From Salvia splendens (taxonomy: Eukaryota; Streptophyta; Magnoliopsida; Lamiales; Lamiaceae): a stretch of DNA of 64,000 bases. A model generated the notes under the pieces. That model saw only the letters and a list, made by a program, of their open reading frames with translations, did not search any database and had not been told where the DNA came from. Positions 11,146 through 25,225 of the stretch are shown in pieces (the first letter of the stretch is position 1; each line of letters starts with the position of its first letter). The stretch is from NCBI RefSeq assembly GCF_004379255.2, contig NC_056034.1, forward strand, positions 32,243,262-32,307,261, written 5' to 3'. Both the position numbers and the translations under genes were made by a program.

Positions 11146-12106
11146 GCAGAGCTTGTTTATATCGATGTGAAACAGTGTAGCTGCAGAAATAACACCATTT
11201 TTCTGTCTGAACAGAGCTTGCTCATCGACATTTCCCCCACCCGAACCTGGGTTGCCAGTGGAGTTATGTGACCCACCGGTGCTGCTGCTCTGCTGCAAGG
11301 AAGAAACAGCACTCTTGATCAACCTATGTAAGAATCAGTTAACACTGAAGGGATTCATGTACAGCCTCATCTGTAGCATGTGATCTTCACCTAATTGTCC
11401 ATATTTATTTATTAATGCTGTGTCCCTTTTTTCAACTTTGTTGCTTTCATCTTTCAATTACGAACTGTAACCAACAAAATGACAACGCAGTTTTATTGTT
11501 GTTTTTTTTTCCGAAATGCAGAGAAGCTGAAATATTATTGATGATTATTTCTTTGTTTCTTTTTAGAAAAGTGTAGCTCCTTACTAATGTATAGAGTAGA
11601 TTACGTAACCAAATTAGGACATCAATCCAATTTAAAGGGTGATTAGCTTATTTAAAGGCTACAAATTTAAAATGCCCATTTTTACAACGCGCCTATAAAA
11701 AAATGTCCATTTTTTGAACATATGTAAATCACTAATGCCTGTTACATAACTCTGTATTTTTAGTACAAAGTCATGTACTATTCGACATGTTCCATGTTTT
11801 TATTTCTTTGGTTTGAGAAACGAGGAAGATTATTCTCTTTGTATGACTTTGAAGTTGAAAGCAGAAATAACTCAATTTCAGAAAGAAAAAAAACTTGTAA
11901 AGCATGAGAACTATGGAGGGACCTATTGAGAAAGTGTCCAATTCATGGATTCGCCAAAGAGAAGCATGTGTGCATTTTCTAATCTTGTCATGGAATAAAA
12001 GGCATTTAACCGGAGGATTCCTTTTGAATATAGGATACGAGGCAACAATCAAGTGAGATGGGATATTGGTTCTTAAAACCACAAACTTTGACTCAATTTT
12101 GTTATA
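11146..12106. other. Convergent intergenic region, 3' UTR of the O-FucT gene
   Basis: Follows the TAA stop of the O-FucT gene. A near repeat of the last coding segment (words related to GTGAAAC-GTGCAGCAGAAATA-CACC) recurs at about 11165-11200, a short local duplication in the UTR. I see no gene between here and the MITE. 12331-13099 holds the probable 3' UTR of the minus-strand Agenet gene and nothing else I can support. Confidence 0.5.
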
Positions 12107-12330
12107 TCCCTCCACCGTTTAAACTTGTCTAAAGACAAGTTAAAAGTTAAAACCAAGGTAGCTGAATCATTTCTTTTAGACACGAGATTTAAGAAATTGA
12201 TGTGTTAAAAGTCCCACTGGAGAGAGTAAAGTATGAGAGATGATATAATTTTTACTAAAAAAGAAATGATCCAACTACCTTAGGACACCCGAAAAAAGAA
12301 TACGACTCAACTGCATTGGGACAGAGGGAG
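12107..12330. mobile_element. MITE (Stowaway/Tc1-mariner-like)
   Basis: The right end is GGGACAGAGGGAG followed by TA; the left end is degenerate (TCCCTCCACCG after TA). Internal parts of the arms pair well: AAGGTAGCTGAATCATTTC on the left against AAGGTAGTTGGATCATTTC read from the right. At about 224 bp and non-coding, it fits a TA-flanked MITE. Confidence 0.65.
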
Positions 12331-13099
12331 TACAAATTTTATATTTTGTGAGTTATTTCCCAACCCGAATATGAGATCTTAGGTGAAAACCTATTCTACA
12401 TGGGAAACCATGAAATGTAATTTTTTAGACTGCTTTTAAAGTTTATGTCAAGTAGGATAAAAAAACCACATAAGCCAGTCGGATATGACTATGACCAGCA
12501 GTGGAAAATAACACTATAAAATTTGGGGTATTATTAGACTACTTTTATAGTTCGTGGGATATATTATAACTGAGTCAAAGTTCAAGGTTTTAGAGATAAA
12601 TATCCCTTGAAGATATAACCTCTAACACCCAGGCTTGGCAAAATGAAACGCAGATATATAAGATAAAAATTTAAAAAGTCCAAAATTTTGCATGGTAGGG
12701 AACACCAAATTCAGCTCAAACATCAAACGTAGTAGCATTGATTAGTCTCGTCTTGGCAGAAACAAAGGGAAACTGTAAAATAAACCTCATCAGTCATGAT
12801 AGTAGCAAACATGCAAATTTGGTTAAATTAGACTTCTCTGCAAACATTTACGGCAAGCTAAGACATGTTCCATATACAGCAATCTATTCGCGCGAAATGG
12901 ATAGTCGAAACCTATTTTCTGTATGCCAACTAAAACACCGATATTGACATCTACGGCCTAAATTTTACATCTGCAACATAGGAAACTGAGCATTTGCATC
13001 CTCAATTATTCATGACAAATAAATCTACAGAGAGAGCAACTACACGAGGACAATTCGGCCATTTACCAGCCACAAAGAGTTGTCGTGATAATGTCCCTG

Positions 13100-16000
13100 T
13101 CAGCCACGATTGTTATTCCCTAGCAAGAACAAAACAAAAATATTGATATTCTTCTCTAGAGATGTAAACAAGATACTTATCAGTAGAATGTGGTAAGCCT
13201 CAAGTATTTCTTACCTCTGACTGTAGCTTTGGTGCGACTCCTGTGCCCCTTGTCATGAGAAGACGATGGTATTTTTGAGATTATCAGCGAACTTTGCAAG
13301 CCTTCCAACAGCTGGTTAAGAAAAGGTTAAACTGATCAGCTTGCGATGACAAATTATTTATCATTGCACTAACCATCTGAAACATGAGGGGATCTGACAA
13401 GAGTGGCACTCCTGGCCAATATCATGATTCAATAAGGCATGATTTGAATTTCAAGTGAAAGATCCAGACTTAGTAATCCATATCACATGCAGCAGTTAGC
13501 TTTGAAAATTATTTACAAGAAGTTTATTGCAGTTTCTCTTCAACTTCAAAGTCAATAAAGATTGCCAAAAGATTCGAGTAAAGTGAAACAAACAATTGTG
13601 ATGTGACCCCATTTACAATTGCATCCAATATAGTACGTTTGGAGGATGCCTAAACATGGCTATACATGCATACTCTAAAATCCTACAGAAGTAAACCTAA
13701 AATCTTCAGGAGGTTCTTAATAATGGAAACCAATATTCATGTTTTGGACAGTTATTAACACCAAGCATGATAGGCATATAAATGTGGAGCATATACACGA
13801 ATGAACATATGAAAAACGTAATTACAAGCAAAAAAGAGTTTGCTACCCGTGATGTTGGCTGAATTCGGCGATTCGATCGGCGGGGTTCAGAGGCTTCAGA
13901 TATTAACTTTTCAGTTGCTTCATCTTTTGCTAATTTCCTACTAGCAGGAGCAAGTTTCCCTTGGTTGAGACGTTCAGGTTTAATATTCCTCACTGCTTTC
14001 TTAAGGTTTTCTTGAGAAGGAGCTTGAGAAGAGAATACCATAGCTCCTTGTGTGGCCTCATCAACTTCAGCAAGGTTTTGTTCAGATGATTCATTCTCAT
14101 CATTACTCATAGACTCTTTTGATATATGATCTGATGATGTAGTACGTGCATTAGATCGTGTAGAGGTAGAGTCATCTCTTCGTGCTAAAGTTCTACTTGG
14201 CACACTTGGTGGTTTCCCAGACTTAGGTGGTCTTATTTTAGAATCAGCTACTTGTTTTTCTTTGGAAGTACCTTTGAATCCCCGAGACCCTGATCCTTGA
14301 GGCATCAGAAATTTGGATAACTTCGCCGAATCATTAGGCACATTAGTCTTGGAGATTCTATCAGAAACATAATGCTTGCTTACTTCCATGAATTTTCTCT
14401 TCTTCCCAGGCTTAGGGACACCAAATACAACTTTGGATCCTTCTTTCTCCAAACCAGACCTCATTTTCCGAGCCATGTTCAATTTGTTCTCCTCCTTTGT
14501 ACTACCAATAGTAAAAACCTTTTCATTAGCAGACAAAGGCAATTTCGGTTCTTCATTTCCACCAACTTCTGCAAAATCAATGTTTTTAACCATCTTAGCT
14601 TTCCCTTTTGCCTCAATACTGGTACTTCCCAGCTTTGGTCGCTTCTCAGCTGGTGTATCTCCCTGAATATAAGATGTACATCTGAGGTTTAGGACTGAAA
14701 GAAACAGGGAAGGAATGCTAATTACATACAGAAAACAAAATATAGGACCTTTTGAGTGTCATCGCGCTCTGCTTTGTGCCATTCAGTCCATTTGCCTTCA
14801 CTCCAAACTAAAGATGGTCGAAGATGCCACAATTTGACCGGTAATGTCTCTCCTTGAGCTGTAGAAACGATGAAAGGGCATATTGCAGAAATTTGAAGTT
14901 GCAATTATAAATCAAAGTGAGTATAGACAATTATTTGCATTTGTAGTAGGCACTGGAATTATGCGTAATTTAGTAGTATTAGGTTTATAATTAGCTTTCC
15001 TAGAAATGTTAGGATTCCAGATTATATTAGTGTTAGAACTCTTGTATACTATAAAGAAAATACCTGGAAAATGGACACTGAATGAAGTCGCATCTGTCTT
15101 GTTCTTTTCTGCGATAATGCCTTCACGCCAGCTGAAGTTACATATATGATCAAGAATTCCAGATTCAGACAGTTTCCAGTAAAATAAAAATAATACATAA
15201 CCAAATGTAGAAGATTATGACGTAACTGAATTAGATGAATTCAAAAGAAAAGTAAAGCATCACATTATTATTTCAGTGCATAATCTGATTAAAAGGTCTT
15301 TCAACAACAATATTGTATATGCAAAAAGGAGACCTTTGAGTAACACATAATAAGACCCAACCAAAGTGAAACAGAAATTCTAGTTTGGAGTTTGGTTTTG
15401 TTCCACTAGCAAATATACACACACACACACATATAGATATTATTTGCATCTTTGAAGTATTTTCTGTCGATAAGATGTGAATGAAACAAGTACCAGCCAT
15501 TTTCCCCTGTATCGTAAATCTTCCACTACCAGGACAGAATATGAAGTGCTAATAGATTACAAAAATATTCAAGGTTTAATTAGATGTTATTTTAGTGCAT
15601 ATCAAGCTTGTCAGAACAAAAGCTAGTTCACTTACCAATCTTGCAACCATACGTCAACTTGGTCTCCAACAGACCAGGTGTAGTTTTTTACAGCAGAACG
15701 TCTCCTCTTCCTTGTTCCTTCAAGTTGCACACTAGTCATAAGAGGAACACGTATTTTAGGAGCATGACCATCTTTAGCTTCTATCATTATCCACTCCTTG
15801 AGTTGCTCAGATCCTAAAAAATAACATATTCATTAATGCAAACTGAAAAAACAAAAAACAACTCAATATATATACTCCATCTGTCCCAATTATATAGGCT
15901 TGTTTTCCTTTTCCGGATGTCCAAAATGTATAGGCTTGTTCCCATAAAAGGTAATGTTTTTTAACTAATCCCCATGTAAGTAACTTCTTTGAATAATTCT

Positions 16001-19000
16001 CTAGCAGATCATCAAAATAAATACAAGCATATTACGAAGTTTATTGTATAATTTCTTCCCCCATGATTTTATTATTAAGAAGTTTATTGTACTCCATAAT
16101 TTTATTTTCCAGTGATTTTTTACCAGTAAGTGTTCCCATTGTTTAATCTTAGTTTGTCCCTCGAATGTGTTCCCATTCTACTTTTAGAAACTACAAACAA
16201 ATAATCCTTATATTTTACCCTCATTCTACTTTTAGAAACTACCAATCAAATTTGTTGGAGGTTTATCAGAGTTGGATTTTATCTGTTAAGACTTACTGTT
16301 AAGACTTACCCATCCGTCCGCGAATAGGAGTCCCATTTTTCCATTTTGGTCGGTCCATGAATAGGAGTCCCGGTTCATAAAGAGGCCCACATTCCACTAA
16401 CTCTCACTCACATATCATTTAAAACTAATATATACAAGTGGGACCCATCACCCATATTCCACCAACTTTCTTCCACTTATCTTAATATTTCTTAAAACCC
16501 GTGCCAAAAAGAAATGGGACTCCTATTCGCATGGAGGGAGTATGACTTAAGAGGTTATCAGGAGTTTATTCAGATTAGGAATCAGTAGTTCATTTAGAGT
16601 AGGAGTCAGGCCTGTTTTGCATGGATTTTAGAGATTAGGGTTATATTATATAGCTCCTCAATAAGTGAGAGGCATGTCTTTTGGCTTTGCGATTTGTGGA
16701 CAGATTATTCGATAAGCCTCATTTGAGGATTTCTATACGGGTTCTTTTAATTTATTTAGATTATATTATGTTCCAGTCGACTTTACTTCATCAGCAGTAG
16801 TGAAGTACAAAACTACTATGCATTTCCTTACTACGAATACAAACACCAGTAACTGACCTTCATCCGATTGTAGTGTATCATAACAAACAAGCGCTTCAAC
16901 ATCCTTCAAACTAAGTACACGGGCTGAGAACCAGGCCTTCGTTGAGTCACCACGATCTTTAAGAACCTGCAGTATCAAAACAGATGATACTCTTTATTGA
17001 TTATGAACTAGAATTCAAGCACAATAAATCACAAATTTTAATACATTACCACATTTATCATTTGAAATAGAACAAGCTGTGAAACAACTGTTCAGCATTA
17101 AGACCCTAATATATGTTCAAAGGAACTAAAAGGAAGTATAAGATAATTTAATAAAAGCAAGATCAGAAACCTCAACAAGAGAACCCTCTCTCATGCTTGT
17201 GGATGAAATGTTTGATCTTGACTCGAAATCTGGATAGCGATCAACAAACATAGTTTTAGCTGAGTCTAATAATGTTGTGTCATCGTGGGGCTTAATATTT
17301 GCAACCAGTGTGACACGATCACTAGTGTCTTTTGATGACCCTCTTTCAGTAGGAGACATATTATGACTTGTACCCCATACATCCTTATCAGGTTCTTTCT
17401 GTTGACTATTAACACCAGGCACTTCCACAGCATTTGTACTAATAGATTTACCATTATTCAAGTCATTTGATTTAGAACCAGTGATACCAACCACCTGTGG
17501 GGCTTTCCAATAATTGCTTGGCCCTGCCTCTGCTAGAGCAGTCAAAGAGAAAGGATCACCCATGGCAACAACTTTTCCAGCATGTGCAACAGCTTCTGCA
17601 GCCAATTCAGCTGCCTTGAGAATGGCATCAAGATTCTCTGCATGCCTGGTCGCAGCTGAAGCAGCCTCAATTCTCTTCCTAGCAGCTTCTCTAGCAGCAG
17701 ATATCATTAAACTGGGAGTATTATTTCGATCCCCACCCTTTGAAATGGATGTAGGTAACGCACTTACCAAATTAATGGAATTATATAAGGAATTAGAATT
17801 ATATTCAGTGGAAGTGGACGTTCCAGACTTGGTCAATACTTCATCAGCCATTTGTTTTGCTTGCACTGCAGCATCTGCTGCAATCTTAGCAGCTGCAGCT
17901 GCTGCCTTTGCAACAGATGCAGCAGCTGCTATAGCAGCAGCAGCAGACACCAATTTAGACTCAGCATCTAATGTCAAGCCATAACTTTTTTGCAGTTCCA
18001 ACTGGCTCCAAACACCATCACAATGAGTTATGGCAGTAGCAGCATGAGCAGCAGCCTCCTGTGCTTGCAACTTAGCCTGCTCAACTTTGCTAAAACCCTC
18101 AGCACTGAAAGCCCTCTTATCCATATTTATATCGCCTTTACTGAGATGACCACTTGAAATTGAAGGTGTTGCCACAGGAAAAGCCTGGTTGGAGGGAGGG
18201 CCTTTAGGCGAAAAGGTTGAAGGTGTTGAGACGGCAACAGATGTAGAATAATAACTTCCAACAACAGGTCTCGGCAATAATCCTACTTGATTCTGAGCTA
18301 TAAAAGATACCCGACTAAGATCTTCGACTGTAGGAGCCTTGTTAGATATCTGGCTAGGTACTGATTGAGCAGAGACAGCATCTGATAGAGCAGTGGCAGT
18401 AACCTGTACAACATCCTCGGAACCAGAAGACTTCTTCCTCTTTCTAGTTTTCGTCTCACAAGTCTTTCTAGATGATGCTTTAACCTTTTTCAAGTCAAGT
18501 GGAGAAGCCCCAACTAACACAGCGGTTGCTCCAGTATTAGTTGTAGGAATAGGAGGACCATGCTTCAGGCCAGAGGTAATAGGCAAAGGTGATTCTTTAA
18601 CTGCTGTCAGTTTTACTGGTTCCGTACTTTGGAATGCAGGATAGCTAGTACTGATTTCAAAAGGAGAACTTTGTGAAGAAGCAAGCCACGGCACAGGGAA
18701 GGGAGCAGGAGGGGCTTGCGCTGCCCAAGTAGAATGTGTAACATAATTCCGCAAAGGTGGTGTCTGGTAAGGATTCAAAGGAGAAACAGCCTGATAATCA
18801 ATCACAGCACTTCTAGACATGCTACCTGGAGGCAGAGCTTCCCCAGAAGGAGTAGATACATTCCACAAGGGAGACGAGAGAGGGATCGCTGAGTGAACTG
18901 GAGAAGGGATAGCTTTGATACTTGGCCGAGCTGCTGTTGAGGAAAGAACGTCACTTTGAGGGAAACCTTGTCTATTATTTTGATCTGGAGATTTAGCACC

Positions 19001-22000
19001 TACATCTTTAACTACAATTCATGATCAGCCAAAGTTAAATATTATGATGCAAATACCTGGGAGCAGGATAACATACCAGAACGCGAGGGTACAGGAGTTC
19101 CAGTATTATTTCCCTGGGATTTTTTACCATGAAATCTTTCTACACACGCACGCCAAGACCGCTCCCAAGAGCTCCTACCTCCATCTTCTCCCATGGAAAA
19201 AACGCAGAATATTCAGCAGTAGTGACAAACCTACCAAACACAGAGTTGGAGGGAGAGGGAGAAGAAATGTGCAACTAACCAGACATACCAAAGGCTGAAA
19301 CCATACAAGCTTCATCAGGTGCTGCTCCTTGTCTACAATCAAAATAAATTAATTTAACTATTTAAAAAAAACACATTTCACATATTCGTGAAAAAGGTAG
19401 ATTTGAGAAGGATAACTTCATAGTTCATGCACTCTCAGAAGAATGTCTGATGAACATCTGATTCACAAATATATGCTTATAGAAAACACAATCCACTAAA
19501 CAATTATTTCCAGTTTCATAATGCAAAGCAAACAAAACTCCAGAAAGAATAAGTAGACTCACATAAGAGATCCGTAAACAAAGATTTGTGCTCGAAGTTG
19601 CACTTGTTGCAAATCTGTAAAAGGCTGCTGAAAGAACGAAGATGATGGAGCAGAGGTGTTAAGATCAGGCATACTGGATGTAGGAATTGTAACATGCCCT
19701 CTCGGCTTCACACCACTTTCAAACACCATGAGTTTACCAGCTGCTGATGGACTCATAAATGGAGATGATTTCTCCCCCTTTTCAGTCTGCTTCAGAGCAG
19801 ATGTTTCTTTTGCTAGATTTCCCTTTTTTAAACTTACCTTTCCAGATCTACTGCCGCCACGTCTTGATTTACGCTCAGAGGTAGCTCCAACACCTCCAGA
19901 TGGAGGGCAAACACCAGGTGTTGAAGAACCAACATGAGAAGTTTCCTTCACAACGATTGGATCCGTCTGGCTGCAAACAGCAGCTTCAGGCAATCCTTCA
20001 CCAGTCTTCAGCAAATCCCATGGCAAGAGTGTAGAATATTAATTATATAGGTGAAAACAAAATAGTAAATGGGAAAAAATAAAGGTCAATGATCAGAACA
20101 TGGGCAGAGAGTGAGGGTGGAGAGTGAAGGTACCGGCATTTTACAAGCTTGAAGTGCCGGAAATGATTGCATACTCTTGTCAGCATCTTCAGTAGATCGA
20201 CTTTCCAAAGGCCTGGTGTCAAAAGTAAAGGTCTCATCTTCTTTGCACGGCTCGTTAACTCCTGAAGTCTGAGATCTATTTGATAATTTGCCAGGATTTT
20301 CAAGATTGATCTTCTTAGGAGAAGCATGCTCGTTTACTTCAATTTGTGAAAGGTCAGTACAGCTAGCACCAGGGGCAGGGACATCATCCTTGTTTGATAT
20401 ATCAATTTCTACAGTACTGCTGGTTACTGAAATTATACAATAGAAGAACTTTTTTTAGTTATTATTAGAAATCCAGGCTGTGATAATTCGTTAATTACTT
20501 GATTGATGAAGTGTTTTTTATAATTAAGACTGCAAAGAGGATTTAGGGTATCAATTTATCATAGGAAACACAAAAGAATAACATCCTCCAAGATGGCAAT
20601 CTCTATAGCACCTTCAATGGACAAGAAACACAACAGCTAGAGAGGGGTCTAGGTCCTCATTGAATATGATTTCATAACATAAGAGATGAATCACCTGACA
20701 ATTTTGAAGAATTATCTGTGATGTCTCTTTCTGATTCTGCTATCATTTGTTCTTTAGAAGGTGCGGCTTCAATTCCATCATTTTGAGCTACCAAAGCATT
20801 GGCAGGATCATCCATTAGTTTATTTAACTCCTTGGAGGCTTCATCAGGAATGTTGTCACTGGAAATCTCTAAGAGGAAACCAGATTGATGGCTTGTCTTT
20901 ATTTCTCCTGTTACAGAAGCAGCAATTGTATCGTTATCAATTTCAGTAGCAGGGCAAAGCTCATTATTATCTAGTGCCTCCTTTGGATCTGAATGACTTG
21001 GTTGTTTAAGAGCAACAGACTCGGTTTCTCTACTTTGATCCTTGTGCTCCGTATCAGATAGTGGTGGGATATGCTCGCGAGAGTAAGCGAACTGATCTCC
21101 TTCAGCAGGTGATGCTGCCAAGATTTTACCTTCAACTTCAGAATTCAATGCTACAAGGAAGTTAACAGAGAGCGATAATCAAGATTTCATAGTGGATAAA
21201 GTAGCAGAGTACAAATCATAATCCTAGTTCATACTGACATATACAAGATGAGGAACATAAAATGGAATTTTGGGATAAAATACCTGGATCATACCCAATA
21301 GGACTACCAGGTTTTGATCCAGTAGGTTTCTGGACTTCAACTGCCTCTGCAGGACAACTGGATCCAACTTCTTTTTCAACATCATCAAGGACCATCTCAT
21401 GTGAATCAAAAGGCAACTTTTCACTTTCTTCCTCATGGGCAGAACCATTTACAGCACTTTCATGAGCATCAATCTGCATAGAGATAATATCTTTCTTGGA
21501 TGTCCATATGCTCTCACCCTGTAATGGAGGGTTCACACTATCCTCTTCCTCTTTTGGTGGTGCAGGAATGTTTTGAGAATCTTCCATACCATCATTGACT
21601 GATTTCTCAGAACATTCTCTAGAAACTATTGAACCTATTGATTGACCAGATTCACCTACTGTATCATCAGTTTTGCGGTCATTGTCTTTCTCAGAAGGAT
21701 TATCTAGCACGTCATGTAATATAGTGGGCTCATATGCAGCAGATGGAGTCTCAGGAGAGCTGTTACTTTCAGCAGAGACATCTTCCTTTCCAACAAGTGT
21801 TTTGTGCATTTCTGATGATTGAATAACAGTACCCTGCTTCAGATCATTACCGCCATTAAATGCAGGGGTGGCAGCATCATTGCCTCCTATACCAAGATCC
21901 TGAATACCTTCTTCCGGAAGCACTATAGATGACCTCTCATGTAACATGATACAACTTTCAGACAGCTGCTTAGTCTCTGGGCCTGAGACATCACCATGTT

Positions 22001-23126
22001 GACTTGCTGCAGGTTCAACAACTACTGCAACCTTATTGCACACATTATCATTGGATACAGAGTCGTCTATTGTATGCCCTTTGGATACTTCCAACATACT
22101 AACAATACAAGTATCAACTCCATCCTCTTGTTTCTGGGACTGTGCACCTGAAGTGGTTTCACGAGAACACTGATTCTCAATATGTTCGATTTCAAGAGAA
22201 ATCCCACTCAATCTTGTTTCAGTTTCATTGCATCCTATGTCTTGCTCCTCGACAGGATTAAAAGTACTTTTTGCTGTACAACTTGAACTAAAATTGGCAC
22301 TGCTAGTCTTATCCTGTTCCACATATTCCCTAGCATTAACATCAAAATTCATAGAAGAGCTATTAGAATTGTCAATCTCTTTTCCGTGAACTGGTAGGTC
22401 TTCTTGCATTTGATGGGGCAGAGACTCATCCACCAAACCACAAGTTTCCCCTTGATTATTGTCAGCCCTCTTCACTGCAATGCTCAAGTTTTCTGCCACA
22501 GTTAAACTACTATCTTTGTTATCAATACCTACTGCATAAGAGGAAAGTTTTGTCTCCTGGACCTGTAAAGTACATTCAGTCTGATTGATTTCAACTCCTG
22601 AAGATTGATTTGAACTAAAAGAAAATTCAACAACTTCAGCTGGGGGTAATGAAGGAATCCCATCATTGACATCATCAACTTTACAAGCACCCCTCGAATC
22701 GTTCTCTACTACTATTGTTGAGCTACCCAGCTGATCACCTGGATCTGATTCCTCAACCATCTTTTCACCATGTACCATTTCTTCCTGTCCAACTGCCTTT
22801 AACAACATTTCAACAGATTCAGATGATGTTGCCTCAGACCAGACATTGATATGCCTCCGCAAAGCACAAGATTCTGTTGCACTGGAGCTGAACTCTATTC
22901 CATTACCTCCCCGAGAGAAATCTTCTATCCAATGGTTGTTTTCCTGACTTGGAATACCAAGGAAAACTTCGTTTTCAACTAAACTGTCAAATCTCAGATG
23001 CCCGTGAAGACTGTCATCAAAATCAAACTTTGGTAGAGCAAAGGGTCTCAAAACAGAAATTTTAGAGCTCTCTTCACCAGCTAAGTCAAGATTCTGGCCT
23101 TCATAGTCATTGTCATTGTAGTCCAT
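13100..23126 (-). CDS. G2484-1: Agenet-domain nuclear protein, G2484-1-like (14 exons, 2142 aa)
   Basis: Exons on the minus strand: 23126-21284, 21150-20695, 20426-20134, 20005-19563, 19332-19289, 19187-19077, 19011-17171, 16966-16858, 15813-15636, 15131-15064, 14858-14749, 14662-13847, 13311-13215 and 13119-13100. They total 6429 bp (2142 codons plus TGA) with consistent phase. The N-terminus (MDYNDNDYEGQNLDLAGE), the long acidic Ser/Glu-rich first third, and AQIFVYGSL-QGAAPDEACMVSAF-GGRSSWERSWRAC match the plant family of Arabidopsis At4g17330. Residues about 1390-1460 are an Ala/Lys-rich predicted coiled coil. Residues about 1676-1832 form a tandem Agenet (Tudor-like) module (VLKDRGDSTKAWFSARVLSL; YTWSVGDQVDVWL; VKLWHLRPSLVW). 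Basic clusters near 1250 and 1918 (KTRKRKK, KPGKKRK) are likely nuclear signals. Agenet modules often bind chromatin; the role here is inferred. The weakest junction is the acceptor at 20005; the 19187 acceptor is set by phase. Confidence 0.88.
15860..16857. other. 1-kb intron of the Agenet gene built from element remnants
   Basis: Besides the MITE at 16309-16540, this intron has a lone MITE-like left end (TACTCCATCTGTCCCAATTA at about 15874) with no matching right end. It also has a stretch at about 16556-16775 with a TATATAGCTCC promoter-like motif that resembles an LTR or TRIM fragment. The last assignment is weak. Confidence 0.35.
16309..16540. mobile_element. MITE with TA target duplication, in an intron of the Agenet gene
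   Basis: The left terminal repeat (CCCATCCGTCCGCGAATAGG, continuing AGTCCCATTTTT) pairs with the inverse of the right end (CTCCCTCCATGCGAATAGG, continuing AGTCCCATTTC). TA precedes 16309 and follows 16540. At 232 bp and non-coding, it is typical of plant Tc1/mariner MITEs. It lies in the intron between exons 16966-16858 and 15813-15636. Confidence 0.8.
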
Positions 23127-24720
23127 CTGTTTATCCCTAAAAGAAAATTTAAAATCAGGTGCACATGGAAACCAATATAAATAAACTATTCAGCTTCACA
23201 TGAGGCAATAGAAAGAGTAGTAAACGCATAGCATTTAAATTAAAACAAGCATCTACCGTCTAGTGAATCAAAGCCAAGCGCAATTACACTAAAAACCTAG
23301 GTCATAAAAAATTTGTACAACGTCGTACATTTTAATAAGTACTTATATACTATATCAACCCTGCAGATAAAATCTTCAGAAAAGGGAACCTTTCAACTAT
23401 AAACATCACAAAGTTCCAATAAGAGAATTTTTTTTTAATTTTCTTTTCATTTCCTTGAACCTATACCTGACATGATTTTTAAAATTTAAAAGTTATAATT
23501 ACAAATTATCAAATGAATGAAACTATTATTTTCCAAGACTATGGATACATGAAAAGTCCTGATTGACAAAGCTTATACATTCATACATTGCAATAACAAT
23601 TGTGAAACTAGCTACCGTTTTACGCTTCTACATAGTACATTACAAATGCGTAGAGTTCATTTTTGCCATTGGCAGAGGTTAACACTCTCCCACTGTTCAT
23701 ATTGTAACTTAACATTACTTGAAGAAGTCTGCCATCAACAAATTTCCAGTATAATGTTGAATAGGACACTTTTTTTCTACCAGAACAGCATTGAGAGTGT
23801 GGTCCCAAATTTTTAGTAAACAATAAAGCAGGCGATCTCAATAAACCCTTACATGTGTCAATGTTAAAAGTATATGTCCTACAAAATGCACTCCAATTTT
23901 AATCAAAACAAGGAAGAAAGACAGAAAATTCCATACATTTTGCAAATCCTAATCCAGTTGTTTCAGGTCTGAAATAAACCCAAATAATAACCCTAATAAA
24001 TACCAATAATGATTCCAGGTTTGAAACTCAAAATCGAAAACCCTAGAAATGCTCTAAAATAGCTGAGATGTTAAAAATTCCCTTCATTTCTTCAACAAAA
24101 CCCAGAGGAAAGCGACTAATTTCACCAATGGAACAACAATTAGAGAACACGCCCAATATAACTTCGGCATAACCCACTCCTCCGCTCACAAGCACCCTGA
24201 CAGCAGCTAACAATGACCCCTACCATAACTAACTTCTACCTACAACTAGGTTTTCTCTAAAAGTAAATCAATAAATTCCAAAGCCTCGGAAAATAAGGTA
24301 AGAAAAGAGAACCTAAACAAAAAAAAAGAGGAAATGAAGAGTACCAGAAGAAGTAAGTGTAGACACGCTACCTCCCTCCATCCGAAGACGAAATCCTCAC
24401 CGTTGATTCCCCTCAAATCAACCCTAATCGGACGGCCACGCTCTCCTTCATAACCCTAGGCCACGAACACTCTAAAATCTCCGGAGTCGGAAACCGTCAA
24501 CAACACAAAACTCCGCCCAACAACTGGTAAAAAAATTCACACAGTACAGAAGCAGAGCTGCACGTATACGTACATGTACAGACAAAGGCGCGCAGAGAGA
24601 AGGAGAGTGAAAGAAAGTGGTGTGTGAACTGCGTCTGTTTATATCTGATGTACACCAAATCGGGGGTCTCTCTTACCGCCTGTGACGAAGCTTGTGTCAA
24701 TGTTGCTGTGCTCTCTTGAC
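23127..24720 (-). promoter_or_regulatory. 5' leader and promoter region of the Agenet gene
   Basis: On the minus strand an acceptor-like TTTTAG or AAACAG lies immediately before the ATG at 23126, so a leader intron is likely. The leader exon probably lies within 24300-24560, a GC-richer stretch with plant-like pyrimidine-rich UTR sequence. No protein-coding exon is visible here. The exact transcription start and TATA box are not resolved. Confidence 0.4.
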
Positions 24721-25225
24721 GCGTGTATGAGAAGAGGGGTATATCTGTAATTCTAAAGCTTTTTTGAAGATACGAGACGATGAAATTCTATGCCGCGAAA
24801 CACTCCATTTATTTTAGATACAGTAAATTTTCTAATTTTGAAATTTTTTTAATCTTTTGTCAAGGTGGATTAATTCTTCACTCTAATTATTTTTTCTTTT
24901 TATCTATTTTTTACTTTATTAATTGTGTATCAAAATACATGTTCAAATCAAAAGTGTATGCTTTTGTCGGACGGAGAGAGTATTTTATCTAAAAATATAT
25001 TCTTTTCGTCTAAGCTTAAATAATGAATTTTATTAAATGAAAAAAAATGAGTGGAAAGAGTTAGTAAAACGTGAATAAAATAAGTAAGCAGAATGTGAGA
25101 ATTTATTTCGCAAAAAACTATAGTCTAAAATTGGCCTTAAACATAAATTCATTTTATGATTTCGATCTTTAATGCTCCCTCTATCCCAGCTAATGTGATT
25201 GACTTGTTTTTTGCACGTATTTTGA

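Noticed and set aside
17514..17984. 156-codon plus-strand frame opposite the Agenet gene
   Set aside because: It mirrors the Ala-rich codons of the minus-strand exon; sense-strand homology and splice phase support the minus-strand gene.
24803..24983. Possible MITE (ACTCCATTTA... to GGACGGAGAGAGTA)
   Set aside because: The right end looks MITE-like but the arms pair poorly beyond the tip, so I did not list it as a feature.
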